A stretch of DNA of 64,000 nt from Bradyrhizobium sp. SK17 (GCF_002831585.1 NZ_CP025113.1:372001-436000), one strand, 5' to 3'. Positions 33,084 through 43,262 are shown, numbered from the stretch's first letter. Made by a program: numbers and translations. The notes: a model not told the origin generated them from the sequence alone.

Positions 33084-33181
33084 GGGAACATCGCTCACCC
33101 AACCCAATCTTAACGTTTCGTTGATAGATCGGTGGCCATTGCCGCCTTGCGGCGCTTTAGGAATTTTCCGCCTTGGCTGTG

Positions 33182-34576
33182 ATGGAGACACAATCCGAAT
33201 CCTCTGCCGCAACCTCCGCGCCAGCGGGCCCGGCCGCTCGCGTGCGGGACCTCGTCGCGCGCCTGCTCGGCGGCACCAAGGAGGCGTCGGTCACCAAGCG
33301 CCTCGCGGGCATGATCTTCGTCATCCGCGTCATCAGCGCCGCGATCGCCTATCTGGCGCAGATCCTGCTGGCGCGCTGGATGAGCGGCTCGGACTACGGC
33401 ATCTATGTCTATGTCTGGACCTGGGTGCTGCTGCTCGGCAGCACGATGGATTTCGGCATCGCGCCGTCCTCGCAGAAGATCATCCCGGAATATCGCGCGC
33501 GCGGCGACCTTGCCGCGCTGCGCGGCTTCCTCTCCGGCGGCCGTTGGGTGGTGCTTGCCGCGTCCAGCACAGTGGCGCTGCTGCTCGCCGGCGTGATCCA
33601 CCTCGCATCGCCCTGGATCGATCCCAACGCGGTGGTGCCGCTCTATATCGGCTGCCTGACGCTGCCGCCCTTCGTGGTCGCCAACACCCAGGACGGCATC
33701 TCGCGCGCGCATGACTGGATGCAGCTCGGCCTGATGCCGCAATTCATCGTGCGGCAAGGGCTGATCATCGCGTTGACCGCCGGCGCGCTGGCGCTCGGCC
33801 TCGATCTCGGCGCGACGGTTGCGATGATCGCGAGCGCCGCGGCGGTCTACATCGCCGCGATCGGCCAGATGATCGTGCTGAACCGCCGCCTCAAAGTCCA
33901 TCTCGGCCCAGGCGAGAAGACCTACGACGTCAAGGGCTGGTTCGCGATCTCGCTGCCGATCATGCTGGTCGAGAGCTTCTATCTGCTGCTCGGCTACACC
34001 GACGTACTGATGCTACAGCAATTCCGCTCCTCGGAGGAAGTCGGCATCTACTTCGCCGTGGTGAAGACGCTGGCACTGGTGTCGTTCGTCCACTATGCGA
34101 TGTCGGCGACGACGGCGCACCGTTTCGCCGAGTACAACGCGCTCGGCGACAAGGACCGGCTGGCAGCCTATGTCACGCACGCGATCAGCTGGACGTTCTG
34201 GCCCTCATTGTTTGCAACGGTCGCCCTGCTCGCGTTTGGCAAGCCGCTGCTGTGGCTGTTCGGCCCGAAATTCGTCGACGGCTACAGCATCATGTTCGTG
34301 GCCGCGATCGGGCTCGTGGTGCGCTCGGCGATCGGGCCGGTGGAGCGGCTGTTGAACATGCTCGGCCACCAGAATATCTGCGCCACCGCCTATGCGGTGT
34401 CGTTCTTCATGAATGTCGGGCTCTGCATCGCGCTGGTGCCGCGCTACGGCGGCATGGGCGCAGCCGCCTCGACCTCGCTCTCGCTGACCTTCGAGACGAT
34501 CCTGCTGTTCGTCGTGGTGCGCTCGCGCCTCGGGCTGCACGTGCTGGCATTCGGGAAGCGACAGCCGGCGGCGTAG
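33182..34576 (+). CDS. Oligosaccharide flippase / polysaccharide biosynthesis membrane protein
   Basis: The 464-residue protein has 12-14 hydrophobic segments and the MATE/MOP-superfamily Wzx-like pattern (RLAGMIFVIRVISAAIAYLA at the first helix; ARWMSGSDYGIYVYVWTW). These proteins flip lipid-linked sugars across the inner membrane. No glycosyltransferases are adjacent, so the glycan is unknown. ATG 33182 is preceded in frame by TTG 33173 and GTG 33179; none has a strong ribosome site. Confidence 0.85.
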   Translation: METQSESSAATSAPAGPAARVRDLVARLLGGTKEASVTKRLAGMIFVIRVISAAIAYLAQILLARWMSGSDYGIYVYVWTWVLLLGSTMDFGIAPSSQKIIPEYRARGDLAALRGFLSGGRWVVLAASSTVALLLAGVIHLASPWIDPNAVVPLYIGCLTLPPFVVANTQDGISRAHDWMQLGLMPQFIVRQGLIIALTAGALALGLDLGATVAMIASAAAVYIAAIGQMIVLNRRLKVHLGPGEKTYDVKGWFAISLPIMLVESFYLLLGYTDVLMLQQFRSSEEVGIYFAVVKTLALVSFVHYAMSATTAHRFAEYNALGDKDRLAAYVTHAISWTFWPSLFATVALLAFGKPLLWLFGPKFVDGYSIMFVAAIGLVVRSAIGPVERLLNMLGHQNICATAYAVSFFMNVGLCIALVPRYGGMGAAASTSLSLTFETILLFVVVRSRLGLHVLAFGKRQPAA

Positions 34577-34587
34577 CGCCTTGCGGT

Positions 34588-34983
34588 TCACTTCAGGAGC
34601 GATCCGGCCACGATCATCAGGATGCCGATCGTGGGAACATTCCAGATCATCGAACGCGCCAGCGACAGATTGGCTGCGTACAGGATCGTGTAGGCGATGC
34701 GGCCCCAAAGGTAGAGCTGCGCCCCCGACAATGTCAGCCAATTGTGCGCGCCCACCATGGCCGCGAGCACGATCGCAGCGGCAAAGAATGGAAAGGTCTC
34801 GAGAAAATTTCGGAGCGAGCGCTCGGCCCGCCCGGCGAGGCCTGTGAGCGGCGGAACGCTCTGCTCCCGCGAGCTCGCGGTCCAGTGATAGCCGCGTTGC
34901 CAGCTCTGCAGATGCGCAGTGACAATGATGTGGGCAATACCGAAGACGATGCCGGCAGCGAGCGTGGCAAGCTCGGTGGTCAT
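34588..34983 (-). CDS. MAPEG-family membrane protein
   Basis: The 131-residue protein has four hydrophobic helices and the MAPEG features ERSLRNFLETFPFFAAAIVL and GRIAYTILYAANL. MAPEG proteins include microsomal glutathione transferases and related enzymes that act as membrane trimers. Bacterial members of this short type are mostly uncharacterised. It converges with the flippase gene (11-bp gap) and is probably monocistronic. Confidence 0.88.
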   Translation of the reverse strand: MTTELATLAAGIVFGIAHIIVTAHLQSWQRGYHWTASSREQSVPPLTGLAGRAERSLRNFLETFPFFAAAIVLAAMVGAHNWLTLSGAQLYLWGRIAYTILYAANLSLARSMIWNVPTIGILMIVAGSLLK

Positions 34984-35006
34984 GCAAGAGCCCTCGCCTG
35001 ACGCGA

Positions 35007-35035
35007 GCGGCTCTGATCAATCAGAGCCGCCTTTT
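35007..35035. terminator. Perfect 10-bp hairpin between bdhA and the MAPEG gene
   Basis: GCGGCTCTGA-TCAA-TCAGAGCCGC at 35007-35030. It lies 70 bases past the bdhA stop, where a terminator is expected, but the T-run (TTTT, 35032-35035) is on the plus-strand side. It may end bdhA transcripts without a U-tract. Confidence 0.5.
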
Positions 35036-35099
35036 CGTCTTTCGACTGATCCGGCAACGCGGCGCGGAACGCCGCGTTCGCCGACCGAAGATCGCCGCC

Positions 35100-35888
35100 T
35101 TACTCCGCGGTCCAGCCGCCGTCGATCGAGAGGTTGGCACCAGTGATCTGCGCCGCATCGTCGCCGCACAGGAACAGCGCCAGCGCCGCAACCTGCTCCG
35201 AGGTCACGAACTCCTTGGTCGGCTGCGCGGCCAACAGCACGTCCTTGATGACCTGCTCCTTGGTCATGTTGCGCGCCTTCATGGTCTCCGGAATCTGGTG
35301 CTCGACCAACGGCGTCCAGACATAGCCCGGCGAGATGCAGTTGCAGGTGATCTTGAACTGCGCGAGCTCGAGGGCCGCGGTCTTTGTGAGTCCGGCGATG
35401 CCATGCTTGGCCGAGACGTAGGCCGACTTGAACGGCGAGGCCACCAGCGAATGTGCCGAGGCGGTGTTGATGATGCGGCCCCAGCCGCGCTTCTTCATGC
35501 CGGGCACCGCGGCGCGGATGCCGTAGAACGCGGACGACAGGTTGATCGCGATGATCGCTTCCCACTTCTCCGGCGGGAATTCCTCGATCGGCGACACGAA
35601 CTGGATGCCGGCATTGTTGACCAGGATGTCGACCGAACCGAAGGTCTTCTCGCCGAGCGCGACCATCTCGGCGATCTCCGCCGGCTTGGTCATGTCGGCC
35701 GGCGAATGCACCGCCTTGACCTTGAAATCGGTCTCGATGCCGGAACGTTCCTTCTCGATGTCGGCCGGGACGCCCATGCCATTGAGGACGATATTGGCGC
35801 CGGCGCCCGCGAAGGCGCGTGCGTAAGCCAATCCGATGCCGCTGGTCGAGCCGGTCACAACGGCGGTCTTGCCTGTCAATGTACCCAT
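35100..35888 (-). CDS. bdhA: 3-hydroxybutyrate dehydrogenase
   Basis: The 262-residue SDR matches D-3-hydroxybutyrate dehydrogenase. It has VVTGSTSGIGLAYARAF, NNAGIQFVSPIEEFPPEKW, Ser in NTASAHSLVASPFKSAYVSA (the YVSAKHG Tyr/Lys pair) and a Gln/His-rich substrate lid (WTPLVEHQIPE). It oxidises 3-hydroxybutyrate to acetoacetate with NAD in the PHB degradation pathway. It lies 12 bp downstream of the patatin gene on the same strand, so the two are very likely co-transcribed. Confidence 0.93.
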   Translation of the reverse strand: MGTLTGKTAVVTGSTSGIGLAYARAFAGAGANIVLNGMGVPADIEKERSGIETDFKVKAVHSPADMTKPAEIAEMVALGEKTFGSVDILVNNAGIQFVSPIEEFPPEKWEAIIAINLSSAFYGIRAAVPGMKKRGWGRIINTASAHSLVASPFKSAYVSAKHGIAGLTKTAALELAQFKITCNCISPGYVWTPLVEHQIPETMKARNMTKEQVIKDVLLAAQPTKEFVTSEQVAALALFLCGDDAAQITGANLSIDGGWTAE

Positions 35889-35900
35889 TATCGGTCGCTC

Positions 35901-37070
35901 CTATTTGCCTGCGGGGGCTTCGGGTTCATCCCCCGTCAGATCGTAAGTCACCATGGTTTCCCCGGACTGTGGCCGTTCTAGCCATTCTTTGTGACGCATC
36001 GACAAATGCACGTCGCGGACGCCCGCGCCCCAGTGCTCGACCATCGCAACATGGGAGAAGTCGTAATCTTTCGAGGAGCTCTCGTAGTTCTTGCTCTTGT
36101 AGATCAGGTGAACCACCGTGACGGTGTTCTCCTTCGACGCCTTGCGCAGCAGTTCGACCGACGGATCGTTCTTCAGGTAATCGGGCAGCTTGCTGATGAG
36201 GTCGCGCACCGCCATGCGGGCATTGTGGACCTGCTTGTTCTTGTCGGTGTTCATCCGTGTCCGGCTGGAATAGCGGATGTCCTTTTCGCGCTCGGCGGCC
36301 TCCAGCAGCGTCTCCGGCAACGGCCCGCGCGCACTGAACAGGTCGACCTGGAAGATCAGCAGATCGCGGCTGGTCTCCTCGTCGAGCACGAAATCGAGCG
36401 GCGTGTTGGAGGCGATGCCGCCGTCCCAGTAATGCTCGCCCTCGATCACGACGGCGGGAAAGCCCGGCGGCAGCGCGCCCGAGGCCATGATGTGCTCGGG
36501 ACCGATCTTTTTACCGAGCTTCTTGAACTCGTAATTGTCGAAATAGCAGAAGTTGCCGGAGGTGACGCCGACCGCGCCGACCGACAGGCGCGTCTTCAGG
36601 TCGTTGATGCGATCGAAGTCGACAAGCCGCTCCAACGTCTTCTTCAGGGGCGCCGTGTCGTAATAGCTCAGCGATTGCGAGCTGCCGGGCGGCCACAGCG
36701 GCGCCGGCGGAATCCGCGGCGTGAAGAAGCCGGGCACGCCGAAAGTCGCGATGATCGCAGCAGAGGTCTCGTTGAACAGCGAGCGGGCGCGCTCATGCTT
36801 CGACACCGGGTTCCACGGCACCGGCGCCGACACCATCTCCCAGAATTCCTTCAACCGCGGCACCCGCCTGTCCGGCTCGTTGCCGGCGATGATCGCGGCA
36901 TTGATGGCGCCGATCGAGATGCCGGCGATCCATTCCGGCTCGAAGCCCGCGTGGCAGAGCGCCTGGAAGGCACCGGCCTGGTAGGAGCCGAGCGCCCCGC
37001 CGCCCTGGAGAACCAGCACCCGCTGCGCTTGCGCGGGCGTCGAGGCCGGCGCGGAATCCGAAGTATCCAT
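35901..37070 (-). CDS. Patatin-like phospholipase (PatD-like) with DUF3734-type C-terminus
   Basis: The 389-residue protein has the patatin oxyanion hole GGGALG (residues 23-28), nucleophile elbow GISIG (Ser52) and the catalytic Asp in the DGG motif of HYWDGG (about 204). This gives an intact Ser/Asp dyad. The C-terminal ~130 residues match the extension found in patatins linked to bdhA. A bdhA-patD operon is known in Legionella, where it affects PHB metabolism. By analogy this may help mobilise PHB or granule-associated lipid. MDTSD at 37070 is chosen over the frame start at 37133. Confidence 0.9.
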   Translation of the reverse strand: MDTSDSAPASTPAQAQRVLVLQGGGALGSYQAGAFQALCHAGFEPEWIAGISIGAINAAIIAGNEPDRRVPRLKEFWEMVSAPVPWNPVSKHERARSLFNETSAAIIATFGVPGFFTPRIPPAPLWPPGSSQSLSYYDTAPLKKTLERLVDFDRINDLKTRLSVGAVGVTSGNFCYFDNYEFKKLGKKIGPEHIMASGALPPGFPAVVIEGEHYWDGGIASNTPLDFVLDEETSRDLLIFQVDLFSARGPLPETLLEAAEREKDIRYSSRTRMNTDKNKQVHNARMAVRDLISKLPDYLKNDPSVELLRKASKENTVTVVHLIYKSKNYESSSKDYDFSHVAMVEHWGAGVRDVHLSMRHKEWLERPQSGETMVTYDLTGDEPEAPAGK

Positions 37071-37159
37071 CCGTAACCGTTCGGTCAGAAATGACTTGAG
37101 CCGCACCGTGGCGGCTGTTCGCCGCGCCGTCAATCAGCGAGATGAGGGGGTCTTCTTTG

Positions 37160-37187
37160 GGCATGATCCACTTTTCCGGATCATGCC
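37160..37187. repeat. GGCATGATCC inverted repeat
   Basis: GGCATGATCC-ACTTTTCC-GGATCATGCC, a perfect 10-bp stem, lies 90 bases upstream of the patatin start and just past the CAP gene stop region. Related GGATCATG fragments occur at 28448-28455 and 42462-42472. It may be a repeat, or a hairpin for the patatin leader. Confidence 0.6.
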
Positions 37188-37212
37188 TTGGATCACGCGG
37201 AATTTATCGAAA

Positions 37213-37710
37213 TCAGGTTGCTGCCAGAATGAGCGTCCAGAACACCTTGTATTTGGTGTTTGGAGCATAGACGGCCGCGATGCCCATTTTTGTGACACCG
37301 CTCTTGAGCATATTGGCCTTGTGCGGCGGTGAATCGCGCCACCCAGAGAACGCTTCCGCGAGCGTGTGATAGCCGGCCGAGATGTTCTCGACCGCGACGG
37401 TCGCGGGATAGCCGCCGGCCTCGAGCCGCTTGCCGAGCGGGGCCTTCACGTCGTGATCCATCTTGTTGCGGGCGGCCATCGCCTGCGATTGCTGCTCGGC
37501 GAGCTTGGTCAGCGCGGGATCCACCACCACGACGCCAAGGCCGTTGTTCTGGCGGTACTGCGAAAACATGATCGCGGCGGCCTGGCTATCCAGCACGGCA
37601 CCGGGCTGCGCCATGTTGAGATACATGGCCGGTTCTTCCGGGATTTTGGTCTCTGTGCCGCAGCCGGCAAGCACCAGAAGCCCGAACAGGGCGACCGTCG
37701 TCCGTTTCAC
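37213..37710 (-). CDS. CAP/SCP-domain lipoprotein
   Basis: The 165-residue protein has a lipobox LAGC (Cys17) after a short hydrophobic signal, so it is a lipid-anchored periplasmic or outer-membrane protein. The CAP domain (about 45-160) shows YRQNNGLGVVVVDPALTKLA, a His in KMDHDV, ENISAGY with the conserved Glu, and SPPHKANML with the second His. Bacterial CAP proteins have uncertain, mostly non-enzymatic roles. It is a single gene. Confidence 0.9.
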   Translation of the reverse strand: MKRTTVALFGLLVLAGCGTETKIPEEPAMYLNMAQPGAVLDSQAAAIMFSQYRQNNGLGVVVVDPALTKLAEQQSQAMAARNKMDHDVKAPLGKRLEAGGYPATVAVENISAGYHTLAEAFSGWRDSPPHKANMLKSGVTKMGIAAVYAPNTKYKVFWTLILAAT

Positions 37711-37912
37711 TCGTGAGAACCCCCAAAGTTGGCCCGCCGTTGTTGCATACCAACCGTGGCTGAATGGTGAACAGGGGCTAACTTTTGACAGCCAAATGCC
37801 GGCATTGCCGGGCAGCTCCCGGTGGCTTCATCCGGGTTATGGCCATCCCGTTGACACCATTGCGCGTTTCTGGCTCGGTCGGCCTAACGTAATCGTCGGG
37901 TTGAGGAAGGTC

Positions 37913-38383
37913 ATGAGCCAGCAAGCAGCCCTGCCGATCGCCGATTCGAGCGCGACGCGCGCGATCTTCGATTGGCTCGAGCGGTTCGCCGCCTGCGTCC
38001 GGGCCGTGGACTATGCCGCTGCCCGTCCGTTCTGGCATCCCGACATCATCGCCTTCGGCACCTACCAGGAACTGATCCGCGGCCTCGCGCGCTGGACCGA
38101 GACGCAATGGGACAATGTCTGGCCACGTACGGCGGACTTTGCCTTCGACCTCGACAATACCGCGGTGCTGATGAGCGGCGACGGCAGCATGGCGACCGTG
38201 ATCACGCCCTGGACCAGCACCGGCTTCCGTGCGGACGGCAGCCGGTTCGATCGGCCGGGACGAGCGACCATCATCCTCGCACGGCAGACCGACGGACGTT
38301 GGCTCGGCATTCATTCCCACATGTCGCTGCAACGTGGCGTGCCGCAGGACAGCCATGGCAACCGCCCGGTCAAGGCGCGTTGA
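37913..38383 (+). CDS. SnoaL-like / NTF2-fold protein
   Basis: The 156-residue protein starts at ATG 37913 behind AGGAAGG; the longer frame from 37463 lies over the CAP gene and is discarded. FDWLERFAACVRAVDYAAAR, FWHPDIIAFGTYQELIRGL and the ending GRWLGIHSHMSLQRG fit the cone-shaped NTF2-like fold used for small-molecule binding or isomerase chemistry (SnoaL/DUF4440). No substrate can be assigned. It converges with cysA with 22 bp between stops. Confidence 0.82.
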   Translation: MSQQAALPIADSSATRAIFDWLERFAACVRAVDYAAARPFWHPDIIAFGTYQELIRGLARWTETQWDNVWPRTADFAFDLDNTAVLMSGDGSMATVITPWTSTGFRADGSRFDRPGRATIILARQTDGRWLGIHSHMSLQRGVPQDSHGNRPVKAR

Positions 38384-38405
38384 CCGTGAGCCCTTGTCGC
38401 TCGTT

Positions 38406-39455
38406 CTAGTCCTGCGCGGCAAAGATCCGGTAGCGGCGGGGCTGTAGCGAGACGATCTCGCCGGCCTGCAATTCACGGTCGCGGGGGGCGTCGATCTCGA
38501 TCACTGTCTTGCCCTCACTGCCCGACAGCGTCACCTCGGCGCGCTGGATCGGACCGAACGAGCGGACGTGGCGGATGGCGCCTTCGAGTGCGCCGGCGCC
38601 GGCCGGACCGACCGCCATGTCGTGACGGCGGACGAACAGCTTTGCCGCGCCGGATGCGGCGCCGAGCGCCGGAATGTTCAGAGGCCGGCCGTCCAGCCGC
38701 ACCGCGTCGCCCGCGACATCGACCGGCAGCACGATGGATTCGCCGATGAAACCGTGCACGAAGGCGGTCGCCGGATTGTCATAGACCTCGCCCGGCGAGC
38801 CGATCTGCTCGATCTTGCCCTTGTCCATCACCACGACGCGGTTGGCGACTTCGAGCGCCTCCTCCTGGTCGTGGGTGACGAAGATCGAGGTGACGTGGAT
38901 CTCGTTATGCAGCGAGCGCAGCCACTGCCGCAGCTCCTTGCGCACCTTGGCATCGAGCGCACCGAACGGCTCGTCGAGCAGCAGGATGCGCGGCTCGATC
39001 GCGAGCGCACGCGCCAGCGCGATGCGCTGACGCTGGCCGCCGGACAACTGGCTCGGATAGCGGTTGGCGAGCCAATCGAGTTGCACCAGGTCGAGCAGGT
39101 TCTTGACGCGAGCGCGGATCGTCGCTTCGTCCTTGCGGATCGCGCGCGGCTGCACCCGCAAGCCGAAGGCAACGTTCTCGAACACGGTCATGTGGCGGAA
39201 CAGCGCGTAATGCTGGAATACGAAGCCGACCTGGCGCTCGCTGGCGCCGCGCGACAGCGCGTTCTCGCCGTCGATCGCGACCTCGCCGGAGTCAGGCCAG
39301 TCCAGGCCGGCAATGATGCGCAGCAGCGTGGTCTTGCCGGAGCCGGACGGGCCGAGCAGCGCCAGGAGTTCGCCGTCGGCAACCCTGAGATCGACATTGT
39401 CGAGCGCGGCAAAGCTGCCGAACCGTTTTACGATATTTGTGACTTCAATCGCCAT
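38406..39455 (-). CDS. cysA: Sulfate/thiosulfate ABC transporter ATP-binding protein
   Basis: The 349-residue ATPase of sulfate import has Walker [25 protein letters not shown], Walker [16 protein letters not shown] and the His switch in [16 protein letters not shown]-terminal regulatory TOBE-like domain (about 240-349) is typical of Cys[14 protein letters not shown] at 39455 is the start; the frame runs on to 39473. It overlaps cysW by 11 bp and ends the sbp-cysT-cysW-cysA operon. Confidence 0.95.
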   Translation of the reverse strand: MAIEVTNIVKRFGSFAALDNVDLRVADGELLALLGPSGSGKTTLLRIIAGLDWPDSGEVAIDGENALSRGASERQVGFVFQHYALFRHMTVFENVAFGLRVQPRAIRKDEATIRARVKNLLDLVQLDWLANRYPSQLSGGQRQRIALARALAIEPRILLLDEPFGALDAKVRKELRQWLRSLHNEIHVTSIFVTHDQEEALEVANRVVVMDKGKIEQIGSPGEVYDNPATAFVHGFIGESIVLPVDVAGDAVRLDGRPLNIPALGAASGAAKLFVRRHDMAVGPAGAGALEGAIRHVRSFGPIQRAEVTLSGSEGKTVIEIDAPRDRELQAGEIVSLQPRRYRIFAAQD

Positions 39456-40407
39456 CGGCGGCCTCACCTTCATCCAGACGCCGTTCGAGGACGGTCTTCA
39501 CGACCAGCGTGATCAGCGCCAGCATCGCCAGCAGCGATGCGATCGCGAACGACGCGACGAATTGATATTCGTTGTAGAGAATCTCGACCAGCAGCGGCAT
39601 CGTGTTGGTCTCGCCGCGGATATGACCTGACACGACCGACACTGCGCCGAACTCGCCCATCGCCCGCGCGTTGCAGAGCAGGACACCGTAGAGCAGGCCC
39701 CATTTGATGTTGGGCAGCGTGACACGGAAAAACGTTTGCAGGCCGGAAGCGCCGAGCGAGATCGCCGCCTCCTCCTCCTGGGTGCCCTGCTCCTGCATCA
39801 GCGGGATCAGCGCGCGGGCCACGAACGGGAAGGTGACGAAGATCGTCGCCAGCGCGATGCCCGGCACCGCGAACAGGATGTGGATGTTGTGCGCCTGTAG
39901 CCATGGCCCGAAATAGCCTTGGGCGCCGAACAGCAGCACGAAGACCAGGCCCGAGATCACGGGCGACACCGAGAACGGCAGGTCGATCAGCGTAATCAGG
40001 AAGGTCTTGCCGGTGAACTCGAATTTCGAAATCGCCCAGGCTGCAAGCACGCCGAACACCAGGTTGAGCGTGACCGAGATCGCGGCGATCAGCAGTGTCA
40101 GCCTGATCGCGGCGAGCGCCTCAGGCTCGGCCAGCGCCGCGAGATAGGCGCCGATGCCCTTCGAGAAGGCGGAGGCGAACACCACGACGAGCGGCAGCAC
40201 GACGAACACACTGAGGAAGGCGATCGCGAGCGCGATGATGATGAAGCGGATCGGGCCGGGCTCGGTGCGCAAATTGCGTTGCGCGCTGCTCGGCTCCACG
40301 CGCGCGATCTCGCGCAGCGGCGCCGGCGCGGCGACGCTGACGTCGGTCGTAACCGGATAGGTCCGCAGTTGCGGCGTCGAGGTCGCCAATCCCGTCTGCA
40401 TCGACAT
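39445..40407 (-). CDS. cysW: Sulfate ABC transporter permease CysW
   Basis: The 320-residue permease has six membrane segments after a ~55-residue N-terminal extension that is longer than usual. The ATPase-coupling EAA loop is [40 protein letters not shown] identifies CysW. It forms the transmembrane heterodimer with CysT. There are 10 bp between cysT and cysW and an 11-bp overlap with cysA, implying translational coupling. Confidence 0.94.
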   Translation of the reverse strand: MSMQTGLATSTPQLRTYPVTTDVSVAAPAPLREIARVEPSSAQRNLRTEPGPIRFIIIALAIAFLSVFVVLPLVVVFASAFSKGIGAYLAALAEPEALAAIRLTLLIAAISVTLNLVFGVLAAWAISKFEFTGKTFLITLIDLPFSVSPVISGLVFVLLFGAQGYFGPWLQAHNIHILFAVPGIALATIFVTFPFVARALIPLMQEQGTQEEEAAISLGASGLQTFFRVTLPNIKWGLLYGVLLCNARAMGEFGAVSVVSGHIRGETNTMPLLVEILYNEYQFVASFAIASLLAMLALITLVVKTVLERRLDEGEAADGD

Positions 40408-40417
40408 CTTTGCGACC

Positions 40418-41254
40418 TCAATGCACGGGGATGCGGGCTTGCGCCCAGCGTTGCAGCCGGTTGATCAGGAAGATGATCAGGAACGAGGCCACCAGCATCA
40501 CGACCGCGATCGCGGTGGCATCGGCATAGCGGAACTCGGACAGCCGGATCACGATCAGCAGCGGCGCGATCTCGGAGACGTTGGGCAGATTGCCGGCGAT
40601 GAAGATCACCGAGCCGTACTCACCGATGGCGCGGGCGAAGGCGAGCGCAAAGCCGGTGAGCAGCGCCGGGATCAGGCTCGGCAGGATGACGCGAAACACG
40701 GTGTGCCAGCGATTGGCGCCAAGGCTCGCGGCCGCCTCCTCGATCTCGGGATCGAGATCAATCAGCACCGGCTGCACCGTGCGCACCACGAAGGGAATGC
40801 CTATGAAGATCATCGCGATGAAGATGCCGATCGGCGTGAACGCGACCTTGATGCCGAGCTCGGCGAGCGGCGCGCCGAGCCAACCCTTCTGCGCGAACAA
40901 TTGCGTCAGCGCGACGCCGGCGACGGCGGTCGGCAACGCAAAGGGAATATCGACGATGGCATCGAACAGCCGCCGGCCCGGAAAGCGATAGCGCACCAGC
41001 GCCCAGACGATGATGGTGCCCATCACCAGGTTGACGCAAGCGGCCGCAAACGACAGCCCGAACGAGATCTTCAGCGCGTTCAGCGTGCGGCGGCTGGTGA
41101 CGATGCTCCAGAACTGATCGAAGCTGAGCTCTGATGTCTTGAGGAACAGCGCGGCCAGCGGAATCAGGATGATGACGGACAGCCATGTCAGGGTCAGTCC
41201 CATGGTGAGACCGAACCCTGGCAGGGTACTGCGCCGTGCAACCGCTGTGCTCAC
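40418..41254 (-). CDS. cysT: Sulfate ABC transporter permease CysT (CysU)
   Basis: The 278-residue permease has six membrane segments. The coupling loop is [20 protein letters not shown], and [14 protein letters not shown] with [14 protein letters not shown] sequence near the end marks CysT. The start is GTG 41254 just after AGGGGGAATC. Longer upstream sequence in the same frame is Arg/Ser-rich and not protein-like. It lies 19 bp after sbp. Confidence 0.93.
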   Translation of the reverse strand: MSTAVARRSTLPGFGLTMGLTLTWLSVIILIPLAALFLKTSELSFDQFWSIVTSRRTLNALKISFGLSFAAACVNLVMGTIIVWALVRYRFPGRRLFDAIVDIPFALPTAVAGVALTQLFAQKGWLGAPLAELGIKVAFTPIGIFIAMIFIGIPFVVRTVQPVLIDLDPEIEEAAASLGANRWHTVFRVILPSLIPALLTGFALAFARAIGEYGSVIFIAGNLPNVSEIAPLLIVIRLSEFRYADATAIAVVMLVASFLIIFLINRLQRWAQARIPVH

Positions 41255-41273
41255 GATTCCCCCTGCATGTTCA

Positions 41274-42263
41274 TCAGTTCTTGTAGATCTGATCGAAGAT
41301 GCCGCCCTCGGCGAAGTGCTCCTTCTGCGCCTTGGTCCAACCACCAAAAACGTCGTCGATGGTGAAAAGTTCGACCTTGGCGAAGGACTTCTCGTACTCC
41401 TTGGCGATCTCGGGATCGCGCGGCCGGTAGGAATTGCGGGCGGCGATCTCCTGGCCTTCCTTGGTGTACCAGTACTTCAGATAGGCTTCGGCGACCGCGC
41501 GGGTGCCCTTCTTGTCGGCGACGGTGTCGACGACGGCGACCGGCGGCTCGGCCAGAATCGACTGCGCCGGCGCCACGATCTCGAACTTGTCCGGACCGAA
41601 TTCGCGCAGCGCCAGGAAGGCCTCGTTCTCCCAGGCGAGCAGCACGTCGCCGACACCGCGCTCCACGAAGGTCACGGTCGAGCCGCGCGCGCCGGTGTCG
41701 AGCACCGGGACGTTCTGGTAGAGGTCAGCGACGAACTTCTTCGCCTTGTCGGCGGAGCCGAACTTCTTCTGCGCATAGCCCCAGGCGGCGAGATAGTTCC
41801 AGCGCGCACCGCCGGAGGTCTTCGGGTTCGGCGTGATCACGGCAACGCCCGGCTTGACCAGATCGTCCCAATCCTTGATCCCCTTGGGATTGCCCTTGCG
41901 CACCAGGAACACGATGGTCGAGGTGTAGGGCGACGCGTTGAGTGGCAACCGCTTCTGCCAGTCCGTGGCGAGCAGACCCTTGCCCGCGATCGCATCGATG
42001 TCGTAGGCGAGCGCCAGCGTGACCACATCCGCCTGCAATCCGTCGATCACCGAGCGCGCCTGCGAGCCCGAGCCGCCATGCGACTGCTTGATCTCGACGC
42101 TCTTGCCGGTTTCCTTCTGATAGGCCGCGGCGAACGCCTTGTTGAAATCGACATAGAGCTCGCGCGTCGGATCATAGGACACGTTGAGCAGCGAATAGTC
42201 GGCCGCGAAGGCCGAACTCGCCCACAACAGTCCCGCGACCAGCGGCAGCATACGACGGATCAT
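41274..42263 (-). CDS. sbp: Sulfate-binding periplasmic protein
   Basis: The 329-residue protein starts at ATG 42263 behind GGAGA with a signal peptide ([20 protein letters not shown]). A second start at 42275 (METK) is possible. [39 protein letters not shown] and [20 protein letters not shown] are hallmark Sbp/CysP sequences; main-chain amides and Ser/Gly in these loops bind sulfate. It is first gene of the transport operon. A GAAACCGG-TTTTC palindrome lies 76 bases upstream. Confidence 0.95.
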   Translation of the reverse strand: MIRRMLPLVAGLLWASSAFAADYSLLNVSYDPTRELYVDFNKAFAAAYQKETGKSVEIKQSHGGSGSQARSVIDGLQADVVTLALAYDIDAIAGKGLLATDWQKRLPLNASPYTSTIVFLVRKGNPKGIKDWDDLVKPGVAVITPNPKTSGGARWNYLAAWGYAQKKFGSADKAKKFVADLYQNVPVLDTGARGSTVTFVERGVGDVLLAWENEAFLALREFGPDKFEIVAPAQSILAEPPVAVVDTVADKKGTRAVAEAYLKYWYTKEGQEIAARNSYRPRDPEIAKEYEKSFAKVELFTIDDVFGGWTKAQKEHFAEGGIFDQIYKN

Positions 42264-42338
42264 TTTGGTCTCCATTCAACCTGAGAATGTCAGGGAACAC
42301 GCCAGACATAACTCACGGTGAAGTGGCCTTAAGTCAAC

Positions 42339-42351
42339 GAAACCGGTTTTC
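42339..42351. promoter_or_regulatory. GAAACCGGTTTTC palindrome upstream of sbp
   Basis: A GAAA-n5-TTTC-like dyad lies directly next to TTGACT (minus strand 42337-42332), a possible -35 of the sbp operon. It resembles the two palindromes at the cysG/cysD divergent promoter (47255-47266 and 47297-47308). A sulfur-status operator is inferred. Confidence 0.35.
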
Positions 42352-42533
42352 TTTGTTTTCAGCGGCGCAGCGCGCTTGTGCTACGAAGCAGCCGCGCTGC
42401 GAAGGCTTTGTCGCGTCACCAAATCGCGATGAACCAGCACCGCGACCGAACGCTTCTTTCGGAGCATGATCTCCGCGCAAACGCTTCACGCTTATCGCAG
42501 GGGATGCCGCTTCGCACCGTTCCGGATCAAGCC

Positions 42534-43262
42534 CTACGACAGCTTCATCGTATGGATGCCGCATTCCGTCTTCGCCCGGCCACGCCAGCGGCCGTCGCGT
42601 GCATCCTCGCCGGCTGCGGACCGGCTCGAGCAAGGCATACACCCGACCGACTGATATCCCGATGCGACAAGTGGATGCGGCGGCAGTCTGCCGAGCGCGT
42701 AGATCGCCTCGATCTCCTCGCGGGAGACGTTGGCGAACGGATTGAATTTCAGCCTGACGCCGTCGTCCTCGACGACGGGGATCTCGGTGCGGGCACCGCC
42801 CTGGAACCGCTTGCGGCCGTTGATCCAGCCGGAGAACGGCTTCAACGCCCGCGCCAGCGGCTCCACCTTCCGGATGCGACAGCAGGCGTCGGGATCGGTG
42901 AACCACAATTCGCGGTCCGCATCCTGGCGCGCCAGCGCCTCTTCGTCGGGCTTGATCGAACGCACGTCGGCGAGGCCGAGCGTGGCGATCAACGTGTCAC
43001 GATAGGCCAGCGTCTCCTCGAACAGCCAGCCGGTATCGAGGAACACCACCGGGATCGCAGGATCGACATCCGCCATCACCTTGAGCAGCGCAGCGGATTC
43101 AGTGCCGAACGACGACACCAGCGCCAGTTTCTCGCGGCCGACGGTCTCCAGCGCCGCAGCGATCACCTCGGCGGGCGAAGCCGTCCGCAAGGCGCGATCG
43201 AGCGCGTCAGCCGCGGGCAATGCGGCCGGCGTCGTAGCGAGCTCTGGTGCAAGCGTGCTCAC
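42534..43262 (-). CDS. cysH: Phosphoadenylyl/adenylyl-sulfate reductase
   Basis: The 242-residue enzyme reduces activated sulfate to sulfite using thioredoxin. The nucleotide-binding part has LVSSFGTESAALL. CysCys in DACCRIRK and Cys-x2-Cys in VGCMPCSS are the four [4Fe-4S] ligands that mark the APS-using class. The C-terminal catalytic Cys is in TECGIHTM. Presence of an APS kinase (cysC part) leaves both APS and PAPS possible substrates. It overlaps DUF934 by 4 bp. Confidence 0.94.
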   Translation of the reverse strand: MSTLAPELATTPAALPAADALDRALRTASPAEVIAAALETVGREKLALVSSFGTESAALLKVMADVDPAIPVVFLDTGWLFEETLAYRDTLIATLGLADVRSIKPDEEALARQDADRELWFTDPDACCRIRKVEPLARALKPFSGWINGRKRFQGGARTEIPVVEDDGVRLKFNPFANVSREEIEAIYALGRLPPHPLVASGYQSVGCMPCSSRSAAGEDARDGRWRGRAKTECGIHTMKLS

